10,279 nt of DNA from Oehlia diaphana (taxonomy: Eukaryota; Glomeromycota; Glomeromycetes; Glomerales; Glomeraceae), in contig QZLH01000067.1 in NCBI GenBank assembly GCA_003833135.1, forward strand, positions 57,947 to 68,225. Direction: 5' to 3'. Position 1 is the stretch's first letter. Each line of letters opens with the position of its first letter. Positions 7,987 to 10,279 of this stretch are shown one piece after another. The translations under genes and the position numbers were made by a program. The notes beneath the pieces were generated by a model, which was given only the letters and a program-made list of their open reading frames with translations, had not been told where the DNA came from and searched no databases.

Positions 7987-8350
7987 TCAATATAAATAAA
8001 TGAAATTGTGTATAGATGACCTAGATGACGCCTCAATCTCAGCTTTCTCAGCCTCAGGCTTGGCGTGCTTAGTCTCAAGCGACTTCCCTAGCGTAACCTG
8101 AAAAAAATGTCACGAAATGGGCGGCATTACGCAACTTGACTGAAATTAAGTGTGGCGCACATGGACGAATAATGAGTGACGAATAAGTTTTTACCTACTC
8201 GAAAAAAACTAAGTACCTCAGATACTTATAGAAAATGGAAATGCAGTGGGGTGTGACGTGATTTTTCGTGACATTTTTTTCAGGTTACGCTGGGAAAATC
8301 GTCTCAAGCTCGCTAATGCGTTGTCTCAACTATTCAAGCTCTGTTGACAT
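7987..8350 (-). pseudogene. Coiled-coil protein remnant, stop at codon 7 and split by a transposon
   Basis: Reading down from an ATG at 8350-8348 gives MSTELE, a TAG at codon 7, then LRQRISELE, where the 220-bp element at 8081-8300 intervenes. Beyond it the frame resumes at the shared duplication as TKHAKPEAEKAEIEAS and runs to a TGA at 7989-7987; the last dozen codons look non-coding. The charged heptad-like pattern (LRQRI.ELE, EAEKAEIEA) predicts a coiled coil. It resembles a multi-copy family of MST-ELE-LRQRI proteins that I associate with Rhizophagus, which is recall rather than a search. The premature TAG is one transition from CAG (Gln). Two independent lesions, a stop and an insertion, make this a dead copy or a short 5' fragment. 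Confidence 0.65.
8081..8300. mobile_element. Non-autonomous Mutator-like MITE with 9-bp target-site duplication
   Basis: Left terminus 8081-8117 and the reverse complement of 8264-8300 match at 34 of 37 positions, including 27 in a row containing AGCGTAACCTG and ATGTCACG. The three differences are all C/T. The element is flanked by a perfect direct repeat GTCTCAAGC at 8072-8080 and 8301-8309. Long inverted repeats with a 9-bp duplication are the hallmark of Mutator-like elements. The 146-bp interior has no open frame, so it depends on a transposase supplied elsewhere. It contains a GACGAATAA direct repeat (8164-8172, 8178-8186). Removing the element and one duplication restores a continuous frame in the surrounding coiled-coil remnant. 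Confidence 0.88.
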
Positions 8351-8397
8351 GATCTATAAAATTATACACTCTACATAAGCATTCAAATAAAAAAAAT

Positions 8398-8421
8398 CAC
8401 GTGCGCGTGAAGATTCTTCAC
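8398..8421. promoter_or_regulatory. E-box and GTGAAG palindrome upstream of the coiled-coil remnant
   Basis: CACGTG (8398-8403) is followed by CGCGTG and by GTGAAG-ATT-CTTCAC (8407-8421), a 15-bp hairpin that contains GAAGATTC, a GAAnnTTC core like a heat-shock element. The pair lies about 50-70 bp upstream of the minus-strand ATG at 8350, so it could be a relic promoter. Function is inferred from motif shape only. Confidence 0.35.
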
Positions 8422-8639
8422 ACCGATCACTTTTGCCAAGAAAAACATTTTTTATTAATAGAAAAAATAAATTACAAGGGATCGGGACTTTGCCCGTGAT
8501 ACATGTTGTAATTTCGTTTTACAAACTGAAATGTTTCTATACTAATGCCTGCTATACCAGTTTTTCGTTTGTCTTTACAACCTATACTAATACATTATCC
8601 CAACATTCCGGCTTATTTGCCTCAATCATCGATATTCTG

Positions 8640-9034
8640 GACAAAACAAAAACGGTCGTCAGTTATGCATAGAACATGCGGAGTCTGAAATAGATTAATA
8701 GCGTTGACCTTAGTAAATAAAACTCACCAAAAGTTTATGCTCTCCGCCCAATAAGGTCCTCGAAAGTTCTGAACAAAAAAATAGGTATTAGCTCTGCAAT
8801 TGCACAACCACAACCGAAAAAAATATGCTACATTCACCTTAATTGCGAAGTGTCTCTTCCGGACTTCAATAATTTTTTCGTCAATACTTCTTTCAAACTT
8901 AGCGAGATAATACCCGGAGAAAATAGAACTGGGTGAAAAATCAGAGCTTTATTACGATCGTATGACCACTCACGGGATACAGTGTAGCACAATACAATTT
9001 GATAAATTACTCCTAACTCATAGTCATCATCATA
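8640..9034 (-). pseudogene. Possible decayed spliced gene, unrecognised
   Basis: A 66-codon open frame without ATG runs from 9034 down to a TGA at 8836-8834. Parts read as plausible protein, for example SREWSYDRNKALIFHPVLFS and LKEVLTKKLLKSGRDTSQL. Three intron-like GT...AG segments lie on the same strand: 8973-8929 (45 nt, GTGAGT...CCCAG; length divisible by three and open either way), 8837-8769 (69 nt, GTGAAT...TTCAG) and 8727-8685 (43 nt, GTGAGT, TACTAA branch-like site, TTCAG). No splicing combination I tried gave one frame through all exons: stops appear in or at the end of the exon at 8768-8728. It may be a fragment of a larger gene or transposon, or chance openness in GC-richer DNA. 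Confidence 0.25.
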
Positions 9035-9085
9035 TTACTCTCTTTCCACCTCATTATATTCATCGATATTTATTAATACGTAACA

Positions 9086-9881
9086 ATGGATAAAAAAATG
9101 GATAACGTTAACTTTGTCTCTACTAGCTCTATTTTCGATAACCTAAATCTTCATGTCAAACCAATGGACTCCTCCACTAAGAACGCAATGGACACTAAAC
9201 GAGGTAATTTTTAGCTTTCTATAAAAAACAGGAAAAAAATTCTTAAGTAATTCCACCCTAAATCTGGGAGTGCATCGAAAGAATGGCGGGGAGAAGCAAA
9301 AAGAGACAGAGAGTATACAACAACATTCTTCTTCCGTACAAGACAAACCCCCGTATTTTCAACAATCCCAATGGGCGTCCAAAGCCAATAACATTGAAGG
9401 TGAATGGGGCCACGATCACTGTAGCAACCCCATCGGATGCTCTTTGCTACCTGTACACGATCAATTTAAGCTTCCCAAAGGAAACTCCAAGGAAAAGAAC
9501 AAGAAAAAACCAACGGGAATTACTTTTTCAGGACCAAGACCAAATAAAGAAGAGAACAAGGAAAAATCGAAGGGAAAATCGCAAGAAATATCTAAGACAG
9601 GTGGAATTACTCATCAGCACCAAGATCAAATCTGTCAATGGATGACTATAATGGAACCTGTTCGCAAAAAGCAACCATACACAATCAACGTTTCCTGGAA
9701 ATCAAACCAGAAAAGGATTGTCAACTTTGCAAGTTGCGCAAGTTTACACATCATAATATTTCGTAAGTTTCCAGACCCGCCACAAGTTTGCATAAGCGTA
9801 ATATTTTGTAACTTTTTAAAATATTTCAAAATATTACGATATGCAAAGCTTCATAATTTTACGATTTGTAATATTCCGTAA
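9086..9881 (+). CDS. Candidate two-exon gene, unrecognised, Lys/Glu/Gln-rich
   Basis: An ATG at 9086 opens 39 codons (MDKKMDNVNFVSTSSIFDNL..., ending MDTKR) before a phase-1 GTAATT donor at 9204; unspliced it stops at 9214. Possible acceptors after 9231, 9270 and 9309 all join to the same long frame, open from 9225 to 9881. Of these, 9309 (GACAG, 106-nt intron) has the best acceptor. The 9270 junction gives VHRKNGGEKQ. The downstream part is hydrophilic and rich in Lys, Glu, Gln and Ser with no domain recognised. Residues encoded after about 9750 come from the tandem repeat and are probably not original protein. A rival frame (9283-9645) overlaps. The G+C content (about 40-48% in 9301-9420) is higher than in the two clear genes. 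It may be transposon-derived. Confidence 0.35.
9283..9645 (+). CDS. Candidate 120-residue basic protein in an overlapping frame, unrecognised
   Basis: The ATG at 9283 has a good context (A at -3, G at +4). The frame encodes a Lys/Arg-rich protein. Residues ~30-65 read like a folded segment, with NGRPKPITLKVNGATITVAT followed by PSDALCYLYTINLSF. The remainder is strongly basic, with RKRTRKNQR and KKRTRKNRRENRKK, suggesting nucleic-acid binding or nuclear localisation. The stop is at 9643-9645. Just after, the third frame reads CSQKATIHNQRFLEIKPEKD then CQLCK, with a CxxC pair, before stopping inside the tandem repeat, so the original gene may have continued past a frameshift. Third positions are clearly richer in G/C than expected for the genome, mildly favouring this frame over the longer one. 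No homologue recognised. Confidence 0.35.
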   Translation: MAGRSKKRQRVYNNILLPYKTNPRIFNNPNGRPKPITLKVNGATITVATPSDALCYLYTINLSFPKETPRKRTRKNQRELLFQDQDQIKKRTRKNRRENRKKYLRQVELLISTKIKSVNG

Positions 9882-10100
9882 TTTTGCGGTTCGCAATATT
9901 TTGTAATTTTACATAATATTTCGTAAGTTTTCAGACCCACTGCAAGTTTGCGTAAACGTAATATTTTGTAACTTTTTAAAATATTTTGAAAATTCTATGA
10001 TGCGTAATACTCCATAATTTGACAATTCGTAATATTCTGTGATTTTACACAACGTAATATTTCGTAATGTTTCAAAATATTTTGATAAGTAATACTTCAT
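9751..10100. repeat. Degenerate tandem repeat, ~160-bp unit built from GTAATATT..GTAA motifs
   Basis: Bases 9752-9830 and 9912-9990 align without gaps at 71 of 79 positions (period 160); all eight differences are transitions. A partial third start lies near 10053. The array also has a shorter internal rhythm: about ten variants of GTAATATTYYGTAA occur roughly every 15-40 bp. Minus-strand open frames across it, with the repeated peptide KYFKKLQNIT and LRNIM, are products of the repeat. The array truncates the coding frames entering from the left. Confidence 0.85.
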
Positions 10101-10279
10101 TTTCTTTACTATAAGTTTATATAATGTATGTTTTATTAGATATAATTTTATTAAACCATAAAAAATTACAAGTATTTATTAATATATACAGAATACATAA
10201 AAGTAAAAAAAAAGTAAAGAGTAACAATATTATTAGACATAAAAAGAAGAGAAACAGCTATAGTAACGTTAGTATTAGA
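10101..10279. other. AT-rich window end, no supported gene
   Basis: No domain or confident frame. On the minus strand a hydrophobic frame enters from beyond the window edge and stops at about 10171-10169, with AATAAA-like sequences further on. It could be the 3' end of a gene lying outside, but nothing confirms this. Confidence 0.3.

Noticed and set aside
8081..8300. The 220-bp insert being an intron of the coiled-coil gene
   Set aside because: Its ends lack GT...AG on the minus strand, while long inverted termini and a 9-bp duplication fit a transposon.
8433..8672. 79-codon plus-strand frame starting MPRKTFF
   Set aside because: No domain was recognised, and the minus strand carries the more gene-like signals in this area.
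9143..9346. 67-codon minus-strand frame with Cys-rich start
   Set aside because: Antisense to the plus-strand candidate; the Cys run arises from the repeated GTTGTAT/TTCTTC context.
9635..10100. Two minus-strand frames sharing KYFKKLQNIT and LRNIM
   Set aside because: Their similarity is explained by the 160-bp tandem repeat, not by a protein family.

Overview
The window looks like nuclear DNA of a very AT-rich fungus, most likely an arbuscular mycorrhizal fungus of the Rhizophagus type (Glomeromycotina). The reasons are long poly-A/poly-T tracts and ATT/TGA microsatellites, an intronless F-box protein of the kind those fungi carry in large families, a remnant starting MSTELE and continuing LRQRISELE that resembles a coiled-coil family I associate with those genomes, short GT-AG intron candidates, and abundant dispersed repeats. 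This is inference from sequence character. Dictyostelid-like genomes share the poly-Asn/Ser and AT richness but fit the F-box and repeat content less well.

Layout. Positions 1-126 hold one copy of a ~110-bp dispersed repeat ending in poly-A; a near-identical copy in the same orientation lies exactly 5600 bp downstream (5601-5717). Positions 151-1440 are non-coding and include a palindrome-rich CCGGAT/ATCCGG cluster at 1039-1249. On the minus strand, 4080-1531 encodes an 849-residue protein: disordered Ser/Asn-rich N-terminus, carrier-like domain, NAD(P)-binding thioester-reductase-like domain, and C-terminal membrane segments. It has no adenylation domain, and two key reductase positions are substituted. 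Positions 4081-5846 are intergenic, with duplicated poly-T/poly-A blocks, a small GC-richer island of three hairpins (5001-5110), and the second repeat copy. Positions 5847-7481 (+) encode a 544-residue F-box protein whose start lies just after that repeat's A-tracts.

From about 7980 to 9750 the composition becomes visibly richer in G+C and the content looks like mobile and decaying DNA. A minus-strand coiled-coil gene remnant (ATG at 8350) has an in-frame stop and is split by a 220-bp element (8081-8300) with 37-bp terminal inverted repeats and a perfect 9-bp target-site duplication, the pattern of a non-autonomous Mutator-like element. A second minus-strand stretch (8640-9034) has intron-like signals and an open frame without a start. 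A plus-strand locus (9086-9881) has two competing overlapping open frames. It runs into a degenerate ~160-bp tandem repeat (9751-10100) built from GTAATATT..GTAA motifs. The last ~180 bp are AT-rich with no supported gene.

The two intact genes are convergent-to-nothing neighbours transcribed away from each other: their starts (4080 and 5847) face a shared 1.77-kb intergenic region. Nothing suggests that they act in one pathway. I found no CRISPR array, rRNA or tRNA, and no clear multi-gene system. The strongest leads are the adenylation-less carrier-reductase with altered catalytic positions, the Mutator-like insertion with intact target-site duplication, and the all-transition divergence between repeat copies.
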